Part shown: positions 23,821-32,466 of the stretch, piece after piece
How positions within the stretch are numbered: position 1 is the first letter of the stretch
How the letters are laid out: the number at the start of each line of letters is the position of its first letter
Assembly: GCA_937888775.1 (NCBI GenBank)
Contig: CALAQT010000320.1
Location: 1 to 50,582, forward strand
DNA length: 50,582 nt
From: an uncultured Actinomycetes bacterium
GTDB lineage: Bacteria; Actinomycetota; Thermoleophilia; Solirubrobacterales; Solirubrobacteraceae
Reading direction: 5' to 3'
Program-made: the position numbers and the translations under genes
Notes under the pieces: generated by a model
What the model was told of the DNA's origin: nothing
Seen by the model: only the letters and a program-made list of their open reading frames with translations
Database searches by the model: none

Positions 23821-25314
23821 GTGACGCGACTGACTCATCGCGCCCTGATGGCGGCGTTCGCCGCGCTGGCCATTGTGCTCGCGCCGGCGGGAATGGCGGG
23901 CGCGGCCGGATTGGGAGCTCCGGCGAACGGCGCGCCGCCGGTCGGACACGTATGGCTGATCATGCTCGAGAACCACAGCTTTGCCGAGAACTTCGGGGCT
24001 CCGGCGAAAACGTTCAAGCCGCGAGCCGGCTCGCCGGCGTCGATGGGGTATCTCGCCGAGACGCTGCCGTCAGAAGGGGCGCTGCTAAAGAACTACTACG
24101 GCGTCGCGCACCCGAGCAACGCCAACTACACGGCGCTGCTGAGCGGTCAGCCGCCGAGCTTTGGCTTCTTCAGCCCGAATGCGTGCCCCAAGACGGGGAT
24201 CCCGTCGATCGGGCTGACGTTCTGCACCGGAAACCTGCTCGATTGCCTGTACTTCTCACCGTTCACCGTTCAGCGGACCACCGACGATGGCGTGGCGGTC
24301 GGTCAGGGGTGCGTGTACCCGACCTCGGTCCCGGACATCGGGACCCAGCTGCGGGACGCCTCGCCGGCGCTGACGGTCAAGGCCTATCAGGAGGACATGC
24401 CGAGACCGTGCGAGCATCCGCCGATCGGCGCCTATGACGGGAGCGACGCTGGCGGAGGCGCCGGCTATGAAACCGGGAACAACCCGTTCATGTACTTCCG
24501 CAACTGGATCGACAACCAGACGGTCTGCAACGCCGACGACGTCCCGCTGGATCGCAGCACGTTCCAACCGCTGGTCGGGGATCTGAGCAGCGTCGCGACC
24601 ACGCCGAACCTGAGCTGGATCGGCATGAATCTGTGCGATCAGGGCCATGACAGCTGCCCCAACTACTACACCGACCGCGCGAAGTCTTCCTTCTTCGACG
24701 GCGCCAAGGTCTGCGACGGCGCCCAGCCTGCATCGGAGTACTGCGACGCGCAGGCGTCGTGGTTCTTGAGCCAGCTGATTCCCAAGATCATGGCCTCTCC
24801 GGCCTACAAGCAGGACGGGCTGATCGCGATCATGTGGGACGAGGCGAGCTTCTACAACGACAGCCCGTATGTCGACAACCGGGCGTGCTGCAACGAGTCA
24901 CGCCAGCCCGGCGCGACCGGCAAGCCCGGCATCGCCGGCCAGGTGCACATCCCGTTGTTCGGCACGATCAACGTCAAGCCGGGCACCAACCGGCTGCTGC
25001 TCGGCGGTCCGGACACGCTGCGCAACATCCTCGCCGCGGTGAAGCTCGTGTTCAAGCACCCCCGCCGGGCTCTCTCGATGCAGCCCGGCGGCGGCGACTC
25101 CGGCGCGCTGCTGCTCTCACCGTTCATCAAGCCCGGCACGGTCTCCAAAATGCCTTACAACCACTTCAGCCTGCTGCGCACGATCCAGGACATCTTTGGG
25201 CTGCCCCAGACCGGCAACGCCGCCGATCCGCTCGTCGGCACGATCGGCTCCGACGTGTTCAACAACATCCCCACCAGCGCGCTGCGCGGCGCTCGAGCCA
25301 GGCAATCGCCTTAA
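23821..25314 (+). CDS. Secreted phosphoesterase (phospholipase C/acid phosphatase family)
   Basis: The 497-residue protein starts with a signal peptide (MTRLTHRALMAAFAALAIVL, then an APAGMAGAAG end, residues 1-33). The catalytic domain is of the PF04185 phosphoesterase family: HVWLIMLENHSFAENFG supplies the first metal Glu-Asn, GVAHPSNANYTALLSG the nucleophile region, and LIAIMWDEASFYND and YNHFSLLRTIQDIFGL later conserved blocks. Family members cleave phosphate mono- or diesters outside the cell and help in phosphorus scavenging or lipid turnover. Six or more cysteines in the middle suggest disulfides. GTG 23821 is used. The neighbour upstream is a broken secreted gene with which it may have formed an operon. 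Confidence 0.88.
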   Translation: MTRLTHRALMAAFAALAIVLAPAGMAGAAGLGAPANGAPPVGHVWLIMLENHSFAENFGAPAKTFKPRAGSPASMGYLAETLPSEGALLKNYYGVAHPSNANYTALLSGQPPSFGFFSPNACPKTGIPSIGLTFCTGNLLDCLYFSPFTVQRTTDDGVAVGQGCVYPTSVPDIGTQLRDASPALTVKAYQEDMPRPCEHPPIGAYDGSDAGGGAGYETGNNPFMYFRNWIDNQTVCNADDVPLDRSTFQPLVGDLSSVATTPNLSWIGMNLCDQGHDSCPNYYTDRAKSSFFDGAKVCDGAQPASEYCDAQASWFLSQLIPKIMASPAYKQDGLIAIMWDEASFYNDSPYVDNRACCNESRQPGATGKPGIAGQVHIPLFGTINVKPGTNRLLLGGPDTLRNILAAVKLVFKHPRRALSMQPGGGDSGALLLSPFIKPGTVSKMPYNHFSLLRTIQDIFGLPQTGNAADPLVGTIGSDVFNNIPTSALRGARARQSP

Positions 25315-25781
25315 GCGGGCGCGACTGACCAGCTGTGCGATCGGGAATGGCATCCGACCCTCGATCTCGTTCGGGTTGATCTTGTGACCAATCGTCGATG
25401 AGATCCTTGGGTCAACCGGCAGGGAGGTCGACGCGCTTGATCGGGCCGAGTTCGAGTTGTATCTGTGTGGTTTCGGGTACCTCGGCGCTGTTCATGGTCA
25501 TCGAGCAGGCGACGCCGGACAAGGCGATCGCAGGCCCCCTACGCCGTTGTCATGGGCCCCCTGCGCGGAATCACGCCACCAACGATCCAACCTGGCATGT
25601 TCCGGCGCCTTGCGCAGCGCCACCTTGCCGATCCGAATCTCCTTGAGGTGTCAGCACGCCCAACGGTGCATGAGGACGCGTGAACGCTGGGCCGAGAAAG
25701 GCCATAGCTGCAGCATCTATTGGTTGGACACTTCGCCGGCAGTGCCCCGGCCGCGCCCGACGCACGTAATCTCAGGGCGAG
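25315..25781. other. Gap without a supported gene
   Basis: A + strand frame is open across this stretch into later genes, but its translation has no family features and runs out of phase with the histidine phosphatase. A tiny - strand frame of 27 codons (MNSAEVPETTQIQLELG start) is possible near 25420-25500 but too short to support. Confidence 0.45.
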
Positions 25782-26453
25782 ATGGCACACGACTTCCAAC
25801 GCCCGTTCTCGCTCCCGGAGGGTGCCACCGAAGTCGTGCTGGTTCGGCATGGCTCGTCGGCCCGGTCGACCCCGGAGGCGCCGATCGACTTGATCGACGG
25901 CAGGAGCGACCCGCCGCTCTCAGACTCCGGTCGGCGTCAGGCCGAGGCGGTCGGCGAGCGGCTCGACGACTCCCGAATCGATTCGCTGTTCGTGACGCCG
26001 CTGCAGCGCACCCAGCAAACCGCCGCCCCGCTGGCGCACCGCCTCGGACTCCAACCGACGGTTGTCCCGGATCTGCGGGAGGTGTTCCTCGGCGAGTGGG
26101 AGGGGCAGCTCAACGATCGTGTCGCCAGCGAGGTCGAACTCTCCAAACAGCTGTTCGCCGGCGAGCGGTGGGACGTGATCCCGGGTGCGGAGTCGATGGA
26201 CGCGTTCTCCGAGCGGGTACGGCGCGGGCTCAACCGGTTGGTCGAGACGGTCGGAGCGGACGCCACGGCCGTCGCCGTGGTCCACGGCGGCGTGATCGCC
26301 GAGGCCTGTCGCCAGGCCACCAGCAGTCAGGCCTTCGCCTTCATCTACGCCGAGAATGCCTCGCTGACCCGGATCATGCGGCTCGCCAGTGGCCGCTGGC
26401 TGCTGATCAGCTTCAACGACACGACCCATCTTGGCGCCGTCCAGAAACGCTGA
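25782..26453 (+). CDS. Histidine phosphatase superfamily protein
   Basis: This 223-residue protein has the phosphoglycerate-mutase-like signature: VVLVRHGSS (Arg22-His23-Gly24, His23 the phosphate acceptor), the DPPLSDSGRRQAEAVGERL segment, SLFVTPLQRTQQTA (second Arg), a REVFLGEWEG acid/base region and VAVVHGGVIAEA (second catalytic His). It probably dephosphorylates a small metabolite or sugar phosphate in the cytoplasm; the substrate is unknown. The ATG at 25782 has no strong ribosome binding site. The stop overlaps the start of a truncated paralogue, so both come from one transcript. Confidence 0.9.
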   Translation: MAHDFQRPFSLPEGATEVVLVRHGSSARSTPEAPIDLIDGRSDPPLSDSGRRQAEAVGERLDDSRIDSLFVTPLQRTQQTAAPLAHRLGLQPTVVPDLREVFLGEWEGQLNDRVASEVELSKQLFAGERWDVIPGAESMDAFSERVRRGLNRLVETVGADATAVAVVHGGVIAEACRQATSSQAFAFIYAENASLTRIMRLASGRWLLISFNDTTHLGAVQKR

Positions 26454-26700
26454 GCCGGGGCGCCTGGATGTCCTGCTGGTGCGCCACGCCCAGGCCTCCT
26501 TCGGGTCGGCTGACTATGACGTGCTGTCCTCCCATGGCCACGAACAGGTGGCCGCGCTCATGCAGGACCTCGAGCTCCACGGCGGCCAGATCGGCCGGGT
26601 GGTCAGCGGCTCTTACGGCCGCAGCGGCACCACCCTCGTCTCGCTCAACGAGCACGCCCAGCTCCAGCGAACGGGCGGCTCGCTGCTCACCTATCGGTGA
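26431..26700 (+). pseudogene. Second histidine phosphatase, N-terminal remnant
   Basis: Eighty-nine residues with the start of a second enzyme of the same superfamily: RLDVLLVRHAQASFGSADYD (R-H-A in place of R-H-G), VLSSHGHEQVAALMQDLEL and RVVSGSYGRSGTTLVSLNE. The sequence stops at TGA 26698, before the second catalytic His and the C-terminal half. Proteins of this RHAQASFG type are about 200-230 residues. It overlaps the upstream gene by 23 bp. The missing 3' part is not found downstream, where the aquaporin gene begins only 32 bp later. Confidence 0.75.
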
Positions 26701-26731
26701 GCGGATTAGGATCTCTGCATCGTGGACGGGC

Positions 26732-27553
26732 ATGCCTGATCGGGCAGCGACCACTCTGGCAGCACATGACCCACAGCGTGCGCGCCACCTGTTGATGCTT
26801 CAGTTCGGGTCGCGCAGGGAGTTCGACGATCCGAGGCTCGAGTACCGGAGGTTGTTCTCTGAGCTCCTGGGCACCTTCTTGCTGGTGCTCGTCGCCGCCG
26901 GGGGTGGCATCCTCCATGCTGAGGGCCAGATCAGCCTGTCGGCCGCGGTGGTCGCACCGGGCCTGATGGTGATGGCGATCATCCTTTTCATGGGCGCTGT
27001 CTCCGGCGCCCACCTCAATCCCGCGGTGTCGCTGGCGTTCGCGTTGCGACGGGACTTTCCGTGGAAGAGGGTGCCAGGCTATATCGCCGTTCAGGTGCTC
27101 GGGGCGACGCTCGCGTGCCTGTTCCTGCTTGCCATATTCGGCAACGTTGCGCACCTGGGCGCGACGCTGCCGGGTCCGACATACAAGACGTGGCAGGCGT
27201 TGCTGATGGAGATCGCGCTCACCGCGGCGCTCGTGAGCGTGATCCTGGGAACCGCCTCGGCCGCGCAGAACGTCGGCACGGTCGGAGCACTTGGGGTCGG
27301 CGGATACATTGCTCTCGCCGGCCTGTGGTCGGCGCCCGTGAGCGGCACCTCAATGAACCCTGCGCGCTCCTTCGGTCCGGCTCTCGTGAGCGGCGACTGG
27401 ACCGCGTATTGGGTGTACGTGGCGGGCCCGCTCCTGGGTGCGATCGTCGCCGTTGGGTGTGCCCTGATCCTGCGAGGCCGCGGCGGCGATGCGACGGCTC
27501 GTACGGCAGCGTCCGGTGCGCTGACGTCCGAAGGTGAGAAAGGGCGTCCCTAG
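26732..27553 (+). CDS. Aquaporin / MIP-family channel
   Basis: The 273-residue protein has a 36-residue cytoplasmic N-terminus, then six hydrophobic helices with two half-helix loops. The first NPA is in SGAHLNPAVS (residues 96-98) and the second in SGTSMNPARS (209-211), the latter with the selectivity-filter Arg right after NPA. MIP channels carry water, and some also glycerol or other small solutes, across the cytoplasmic membrane; the filter residues cannot be fully read by eye. ATG 26732 is the natural start. The frame is open far upstream, but that sequence belongs to other genes. A cytoplasmic tail rich in Arg/Thr/Ala ends the protein. Confidence 0.92.
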   Translation: MPDRAATTLAAHDPQRARHLLMLQFGSRREFDDPRLEYRRLFSELLGTFLLVLVAAGGGILHAEGQISLSAAVVAPGLMVMAIILFMGAVSGAHLNPAVSLAFALRRDFPWKRVPGYIAVQVLGATLACLFLLAIFGNVAHLGATLPGPTYKTWQALLMEIALTAALVSVILGTASAAQNVGTVGALGVGGYIALAGLWSAPVSGTSMNPARSFGPALVSGDWTAYWVYVAGPLLGAIVAVGCALILRGRGGDATARTAASGALTSEGEKGRP

Positions 27554-27617
27554 CTCGCGCCCGTGGGTGCACCTGAGCTGACAGACCTGCGGCGGGTGCG
27601 CGTGGCATCATCGGCGA

Positions 27618-28013
27618 ATGGGAAAAGAAACTGCGCACGGGACCGAGAGCGAATCAGCGGTCCACTTCAAATGGCGTGACCAGGTGGCGGAACACGACTA
27701 CGCGGCGGCCGAAGCCTACCTGTCGCTCAATCTCGACGCGCCCGCTGTCGGCAAAGTCATCGGGCGGCTCCGCAAAGCCGCGCTCACCACCCGCCGCGCG
27801 AACGACATCCTCCGAGCTGCCGGACTGACCGCCGCGGCGATCGACGACCCCGGCGTCATGAAAGACCTGATCAAAGTCATCCGGGGCGAGCGGCTCAGTC
27901 CCGTACTTGTCGTCAGCGGCAAGAAGAAGGCCGATATCGCGGACGGCTTCCATCGCGTTTCACTCGTATACCGAATCGAGCCTTACGCAGAAATACCGCT
28001 GAAGCTCGCCTGA
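27618..28013 (+). CDS. Small ParB/Srx-like domain protein
   Basis: This 131-residue protein ends in LSPVLVVSGKKKADIADGFH followed by RVSLVYRIEPYAEIPLKLA. The strand, then D-G-F-H-R-V, then a strand ending I-P resembles the ParB-like nuclease/sulfiredoxin fold core, where D-G-x-H-R binds nucleotide phosphate. The N-terminal half is helical and charged (WRDQVAEHDYAAAEAYLSLN). Small free-standing proteins like this occur in many actinobacteria with no known function. It starts at ATG 27618, 64 bp after the aquaporin stop, and stands alone. There is no signal or membrane segment. Confidence 0.7.
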   Translation: MGKETAHGTESESAVHFKWRDQVAEHDYAAAEAYLSLNLDAPAVGKVIGRLRKAALTTRRANDILRAAGLTAAAIDDPGVMKDLIKVIRGERLSPVLVVSGKKKADIADGFHRVSLVYRIEPYAEIPLKLA

Positions 28014-28204
28014 CCGGCTCGGGGGGTCTGACCAGTTTCATGCGACGGCCGGGACAGGCTCGGCAGAGTGATCGCGCCGGGGGCGAAGCCCGAGAATTGA
28101 CGATCGTTTCATTGGGACACAGATGCGTGTTATTTTCCCGCCGGCACGTTCGAGACGATCGGGAAGAGGCCCACGAGGGTGAATTGAGAGGGCGGCTGAA
28201 CGCA

Positions 28205-28219
28205 ACCACGGAGAGTGGT
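28205..28219 (+). promoter_or_regulatory. Hairpin presenting the ribosome binding site
   Basis: ACCAC and GTGGT pair around the loop GGAGA, six bases before GTG 28226. The Shine-Dalgarno-like GGAGA sits in the loop, which may keep it accessible or make it a target for a regulator. Confidence 0.35.
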
Positions 28220-28225
28220 GTAACC

Positions 28226-29986
28226 GTGCGCCGCGCGGTGGCGGTTGTTTGCGCTCTGGTCGTGCTGATGCTGGCACCGGCCGCGGTGGCTTCTGGCTCC
28301 TCACCGGCGGCCGGCTCCGCAGCGACTTCCCGCTGCTCGGCCGCGCCGGGTGGCGGGTTGACACTCGCCAACGTGGCGGCGGCCAACGGAATTGTGCGGG
28401 TGGTCGGCTCCAACGGCCTGATCGCGAACTCTCGGACCCTGGCCGTCTGGCGGGTCGAGCGAACGCCGATCGTTCACAACCTGCGCGGGATAACGTGGAC
28501 GGGCACGCGCTGGGTCGCCGTCGGCGACGTCGGATCGATCCTGTATCTGGCGCACGGGAGCTGGATCTCGGTTCCCGGCCTGCCGAATACGGGCCTGCGC
28601 GGGATCGCGTCCCGGCCGGGGCTGGTCGCTGCATCGGGCAGCGGCGGAGTGCTGTTGACCTCTGCCGACGGGGTGAGCTGGACGGTCGCTCAGAGCGGCA
28701 CCAGCGGGCTGCTGTGGGGCGGAATCCGGGTCGGGGCCTCGCTGCTGTTCAGCGGGCAGGGCTCAACCGTGATCGCTAGCAGCGACGGGATCACGTGGAG
28801 TCCGGTGGCGGCCTCGCCGCGGCCGACCGGGAACCCACTCGCGCCCCGGCCGCTGCTGTGGCAGCTCGCCGCCTCGCGCACCGAGATCGTCGCGGTCGGA
28901 GACTTCGGCTCGATCCTGAATGGCACGCTCGCCGGTGGCCTTCACGGTGTCAGCAGCCCGACGGACGAGATCCTGCGCGGCGTCGTCTACGGCAGCGGGC
29001 GCTGGGTCGCGGTCGGCTCGGGCGGGACGCTGCTGTTCTCACGCGACGCCCGCCACTGGGTGAGCGAGCGGTCCCCGACGACGGTCGATCTGCGCGGCGT
29101 GGCCTGGACCGGCCGGCGATTCGTCGCCGTCGGTGACCAGAGCACGGTCATCTCCTCGGCTGACGGGCGCAACTGGCGGATCGATCAGACGGCGATGCCC
29201 TGCGCGCTGCTCGGCGTCGCCCACGGAAGCGGAAGGTTCGTCGCCGTCGGAGGCGGCGGCCAACTGCAGACCTCCAGGAACGGGCGCCACTGGCAGCAGA
29301 CCACCTCGCCGACACGCCAGGACCTGTACGCGATCGCCCGCGGCTCGGGCCAGTTCGTTGCCGTCGGCGCCAAGGCCACGGTACTCACATCGGCCGACGG
29401 CCTGCACTGGACAGTCCGGCCGGTACCGGCCAATCTCAATCTCCACGCCGTCGGATGGACCGGATCAGCGTTTCTGGCCGGCGGAGACCGCGGCCTCCTG
29501 CTCAGCTCGCCGGACGGCCGCCACTGGCAACGTGTCGCGTTCCCCGGCTTTCACTCGATCCGATCCTTCGCGACCGACGGCACAGCGATGATCGCGGCCG
29601 GAGCCGGCACGGTCGCTCGGCGCGCCTCCCCCACGGCCACCTGGCAACTAGAGGCGGTTGGCCTCGGCCGATTCCAGACCGGCGTCGCTTACGGCGACGG
29701 GCGGTTCGTAGTCGTTGGTCACAACGGTGGCGTGCTCGTCTCAACCGACGGCGGAGCTACCTGGACCACCGCCGACAGCGGCGTCACCCAAAATCTCGAC
29801 GCGATCGCCTGGACCGGCAAGCGCTTCCTTGCCGCCGGCGAAGGCATCACGATCACGTCCACCGACGGGCACAACTGGCAACCGATCACGATCCCCAGCC
29901 ACCATAGCCTCCGAGCACTTGCTCCCTCTGGCCGGCACGTCGTTGCCGTCGGAGACCAGAACACCCACCTGCTGCTGCCCGGCTGA
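28226..29986 (+). CDS. Secreted beta-propeller repeat protein
   Basis: The 586-residue protein starts at GTG 28226 with a signal peptide (VRRAVAVVCALVVLMLAPAA, then AVASG). The mature part consists of about 14 repeats of roughly 38-42 residues. The pattern is L-x-G/A-V/I-A-W-T-G-x-R-F-V-A-V-G-D-x-x-T/V, then L-x-T/S-S-x-D-G-x-x-W, as in LRGVAWTGRRFVAVGD and TVISSADGRNW. This is a BNR/sialidase-like four-strand blade, so one 14-blade or two 7-blade propellers are expected outside the cell. No catalytic sialidase residues are evident, so a binding role is more likely. Sequence upstream in the same frame is Arg-rich and not part of the protein. Confidence 0.85.
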   Translation: MRRAVAVVCALVVLMLAPAAVASGSSPAAGSAATSRCSAAPGGGLTLANVAAANGIVRVVGSNGLIANSRTLAVWRVERTPIVHNLRGITWTGTRWVAVGDVGSILYLAHGSWISVPGLPNTGLRGIASRPGLVAASGSGGVLLTSADGVSWTVAQSGTSGLLWGGIRVGASLLFSGQGSTVIASSDGITWSPVAASPRPTGNPLAPRPLLWQLAASRTEIVAVGDFGSILNGTLAGGLHGVSSPTDEILRGVVYGSGRWVAVGSGGTLLFSRDARHWVSERSPTTVDLRGVAWTGRRFVAVGDQSTVISSADGRNWRIDQTAMPCALLGVAHGSGRFVAVGGGGQLQTSRNGRHWQQTTSPTRQDLYAIARGSGQFVAVGAKATVLTSADGLHWTVRPVPANLNLHAVGWTGSAFLAGGDRGLLLSSPDGRHWQRVAFPGFHSIRSFATDGTAMIAAGAGTVARRASPTATWQLEAVGLGRFQTGVAYGDGRFVVVGHNGGVLVSTDGGATWTTADSGVTQNLDAIAWTGKRFLAAGEGITITSTDGHNWQPITIPSHHSLRALAPSGRHVVAVGDQNTHLLLPG

Positions 29987-30027
29987 ATAGGAGGCGTGCG
30001 CTCCATCGTCGAACGGCGCGCGCGATA

Positions 30028-30792
30028 ATGCTCGATCGGGATGAGACCATGACACGAGAGCAACGGATCGTGGCGACGTTCGTCGAGCTGGCCGACACGA
30101 TGGTCGCGGACTTTGATGTCGTCGAGTTCCTGCACCGACTGTCGGTGCGCTGCGTGGAGCTGTTGGACTGCGTGGAAGCGGGGTTGCTGCTCGCCGACGC
30201 CGCGGGAGCGTTGCGGGTGATGGCGTCCTCGAGCGAGCGCTCCGACGCGCTTGACCTGCTGCAATACCAGAACGACGAAGGACCGTGCTTTGAGTGCTAC
30301 CAGCGCGGCCGGCCGGTGTTCAGCGCGGACCTCGGAGCGGATACCGGTCGCTGGCCGACGTTCGCGCCGATGGCCGTTCAGAAAGGGTTTCGATCGGTGC
30401 AGGCTGTCCCGATGCGCGTCCGCGGCGAAACGGTCGGCGCGTTGAATCTATTCCGCGGCGCGGCGGGCCGCCTCGTTGACCGGGACTTGCCGCTCGCGCA
30501 GGGGATGGCAGATATCGCCGCGATCGCGCTGCTCCAGGAGCGCGCTGTGCGCGAGTCGCGCGATGTGGTGCAGCAGCTCCAGGGCGCGCTGAGCAGCCGG
30601 GTCGTGATCGAGCAGGCCAAGGGCGTGCTGGCTGAGCGCGCGCAGATCGGCGTGGACGCCGCCTTCGCCAGGATGCGAGTCCACGCGCGGGACCACAATC
30701 GCCGGCTGAGCGACGTCGCGCGCAAGCTGATCGACGGCGAGCTGGATGCCGCCGTACTCGGGAAGACCGCCCCTGGAGAGCTTCTCCCATAG
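30028..30792 (+). CDS. GAF-ANTAR RNA-binding regulator
   Basis: This protein (254 residues from ATG 30028; ATG 30049 is an equally possible start) has an N-terminal GAF domain. It covers residues about 25-165, with DCVEAGLLLADAAGALRVMA, the conserved EGPCFECYQRGRPV and FRSVQAVPMRVRGETVGALN. A C-terminal ANTAR domain (about 190-243) includes LSSRVVIEQAKGVLAERAQI and MRVHARDHNRRLSDVA. ANTAR proteins bind paired hairpins in nascent mRNA and prevent termination. The GAF domain would sense a small ligand or redox signal, with Cys in the GPC segment a candidate. No histidine kinase is adjacent. It precedes a STAS gene and may be co-transcribed with it. Confidence 0.92.
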   Translation: MLDRDETMTREQRIVATFVELADTMVADFDVVEFLHRLSVRCVELLDCVEAGLLLADAAGALRVMASSSERSDALDLLQYQNDEGPCFECYQRGRPVFSADLGADTGRWPTFAPMAVQKGFRSVQAVPMRVRGETVGALNLFRGAAGRLVDRDLPLAQGMADIAAIALLQERAVRESRDVVQQLQGALSSRVVIEQAKGVLAERAQIGVDAAFARMRVHARDHNRRLSDVARKLIDGELDAAVLGKTAPGELLP

Positions 30793-30931
30793 AGCGTTCA
30801 AAATCGCTCTTCTTGTGGCGAAACGCGCTGCGGAGGAGTATCGTGATCGCCGTCAGCGTGTAGTTTTCGCTTTCGCCTCGCTCCAGACCCTGGTGACGGC
30901 TCATGTACCGGGACCTAACGTCTGGAGCAGC

Positions 30932-31360
30932 ATGCAACTCGACCACGAGTACCCCACGGGCGGCGGAATTGCAGTGCAGCCCTCCGACCTACGCGATCGC
31001 CGATCCTCACCTGCTCGCTCGTCGCGAGCACGATGCATGACTGGGACAGGCGAGCTTGCGGTCCGCCGGGAGCGCCGCGCAGACATGTTGATCCTCTCGC
31101 TGAGCGGGGAGCTCGATCTGGCTACGTCAACTCTGCTCGAGTGTGAGCTCTATTCCGCCGAAGCGTCCCGCCCAGGGCGTCTGATAGTTGATCTCACCGG
31201 GCTTGAGTTCATCGACTCGAGCGGCCTGAACACCCTCGTGCAAGCGCACGAGCGCGCGAGCCAGAACGGCCATCGGCTTTCCCTCAGGCAAGGGCCGCGT
31301 GTCGTTCAGCGCCTGTTTGAGCTGACCAGGCGGGTCCAGCTGTTCTCGTTTGACGACTGA
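30932..31360 (+). CDS. STAS-domain anti-sigma factor antagonist
   Basis: The STAS core runs from ADMLILSLSGELDLATSTLL through RLIVDLTGLEFIDSSGLNTL and VQAHERASQNGHRLSLRQGP to the end. The Ser in FIDSSGLN is the site phosphorylated by the partner kinase in SpoIIAA/RsbV proteins. Such antagonists release a sigma factor by binding an RsbW-type anti-sigma kinase. I use ATG 30932 (GGAG five bases upstream), giving 142 residues with a basic 35-residue extension; ATG 31037 gives a minimal 107-residue protein. No kinase or sigma partner is next to it, so its partner must be encoded elsewhere. Confidence 0.88.
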   Translation: MQLDHEYPTGGGIAVQPSDLRDRRSSPARSSRARCMTGTGELAVRRERRADMLILSLSGELDLATSTLLECELYSAEASRPGRLIVDLTGLEFIDSSGLNTLVQAHERASQNGHRLSLRQGPRVVQRLFELTRRVQLFSFDD

Positions 31361-31467
31361 TCAACGGGTGGGATGTTGCGGTTTGCGGCCAGCAGGCTGC
31401 TCAGGTCCCAGATGAGCGCAACCGGTGACGAAACGGACCCCGATCAGGGTCAGCAACGCCGGCGCAA

Positions 31468-32466
31468 TCAGTTAGCAGAGGTGATCGTTGCGGTATCGAG
31501 CCGTTGCCCAAAGATCTTGCGGTAGGAGTCTTCGCCGTAGCTGGTGGGCAGCGACTCGCCTTCAGTGACCTTGTAGGTGCGCTTGCCGTCGGCGTCACGC
31601 TTGGCGCGCATGAACAGCGCCAGCGGCAGGTCGGCGACGTAGAGGCCGTGGGCCAGGTCGTACTGATGGGTGACGAACAGCACCTTCACGCCCACATCGA
31701 TCATCGCTCGGACGATCTGGCGCGCGATCTCTGAGCCCTCTCGCTCGTTGGTGGAGGAGAAGGACTCGTTGCATAGCAGCATGCAGTTTGGCTTGATGCT
31801 TTCGGCGATCTCGCTTATTCGCCGCAGTTCCTCGTCGAGCTTCCCGCTCTCCATCGTGCCGTCCTCCTCGCGCCGGTAGTGCGTGAAAACTCCGGCGCAG
31901 ACGTTGGCCCGCAGGGACTCGCTCGCGACGAACATCCCGGCCCGCATCAGCAGCTGGGCCAGGCCCACAGCTCGCAGGATGGTCGACTTCCCACCTTGGT
32001 TGGCCCCGGTGATCATCACCAGCGACTTGCCGTCAGCGCTGATCTGGTTGTCCACTACCCGCTGATCGATGGTCAGCGCCAGGTCCACGTCGTAGAGCCC
32101 CCCAGCGGCCAGCGTGGCCTCGCCCGGCCGCGAGGGAACGGGAAAGCACGTCGGCGCTGCCTTCTCGGCGAGACGCTCGTAGAGGTTCAGGCAGGCGACA
32201 TGGAAACCGGTCTCGATCCGCAACGCTGTGAAGAACCGCAGCACGTGCTCGGTCGACTGGGCCAGCGCGTTGGCGACGAGGTTCAGTCCCTTGTCCTCAA
32301 GCTCGCGCAGGGCTCGGTAGCCGCTCTCGTCACGATCGGGAATCGTGAAGCTGTAGCCCGAGCGGTCCAGAAAGGAGATGCGCTGCAGCCAACCCTGCTC
32401 ACGCGATCGCCGCAGCGTGTGGCCGGCCCCGTGGTTGCCGGAGCCGAGCTGGGCGCTGATCAGCAT
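31468..32466 (-). pseudogene. MutS-like ATPase, 5' part missing
   Basis: What remains (about 332 residues) is the C-terminal half of a MutS-family domain V protein. It has a lever/connector segment (LQRISFLDRSGYSFTIPDRD; helical GLNLVANALAQSTEHVLRFF), Walker A in MITGANQGGKSTILRAVG, Walker B in CMLLCNESFSSTN and VLFVTHQYDLAHGL as the His-containing motif. The usual Asp-Glu of Walker B reads Asn-Glu. This resembles the stand-alone MutS-like ATPases (about 550 residues) rather than MutS1/2. Upstream of 32466 the frame is antisense to a HyfB-like gene, so the true N-terminal half is gone. ATG 32466 could still start a truncated product. Confidence 0.75.

Noticed and set aside
25457..26731. Extension of the aquaporin frame far upstream (to a 698-codon protein)
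   Set aside because: The extension lies out of phase with the intact histidine phosphatase and is Arg/Pro-rich. ATG 26732 gives a normal MIP protein.
28014..28225. Riboswitch-like leader before the propeller gene
   Set aside because: A GGGTGAAT segment recalls the c-di-AMP (ydaO) riboswitch, but the other conserved blocks are missing. Only a small hairpin at the ribosome binding site is kept.
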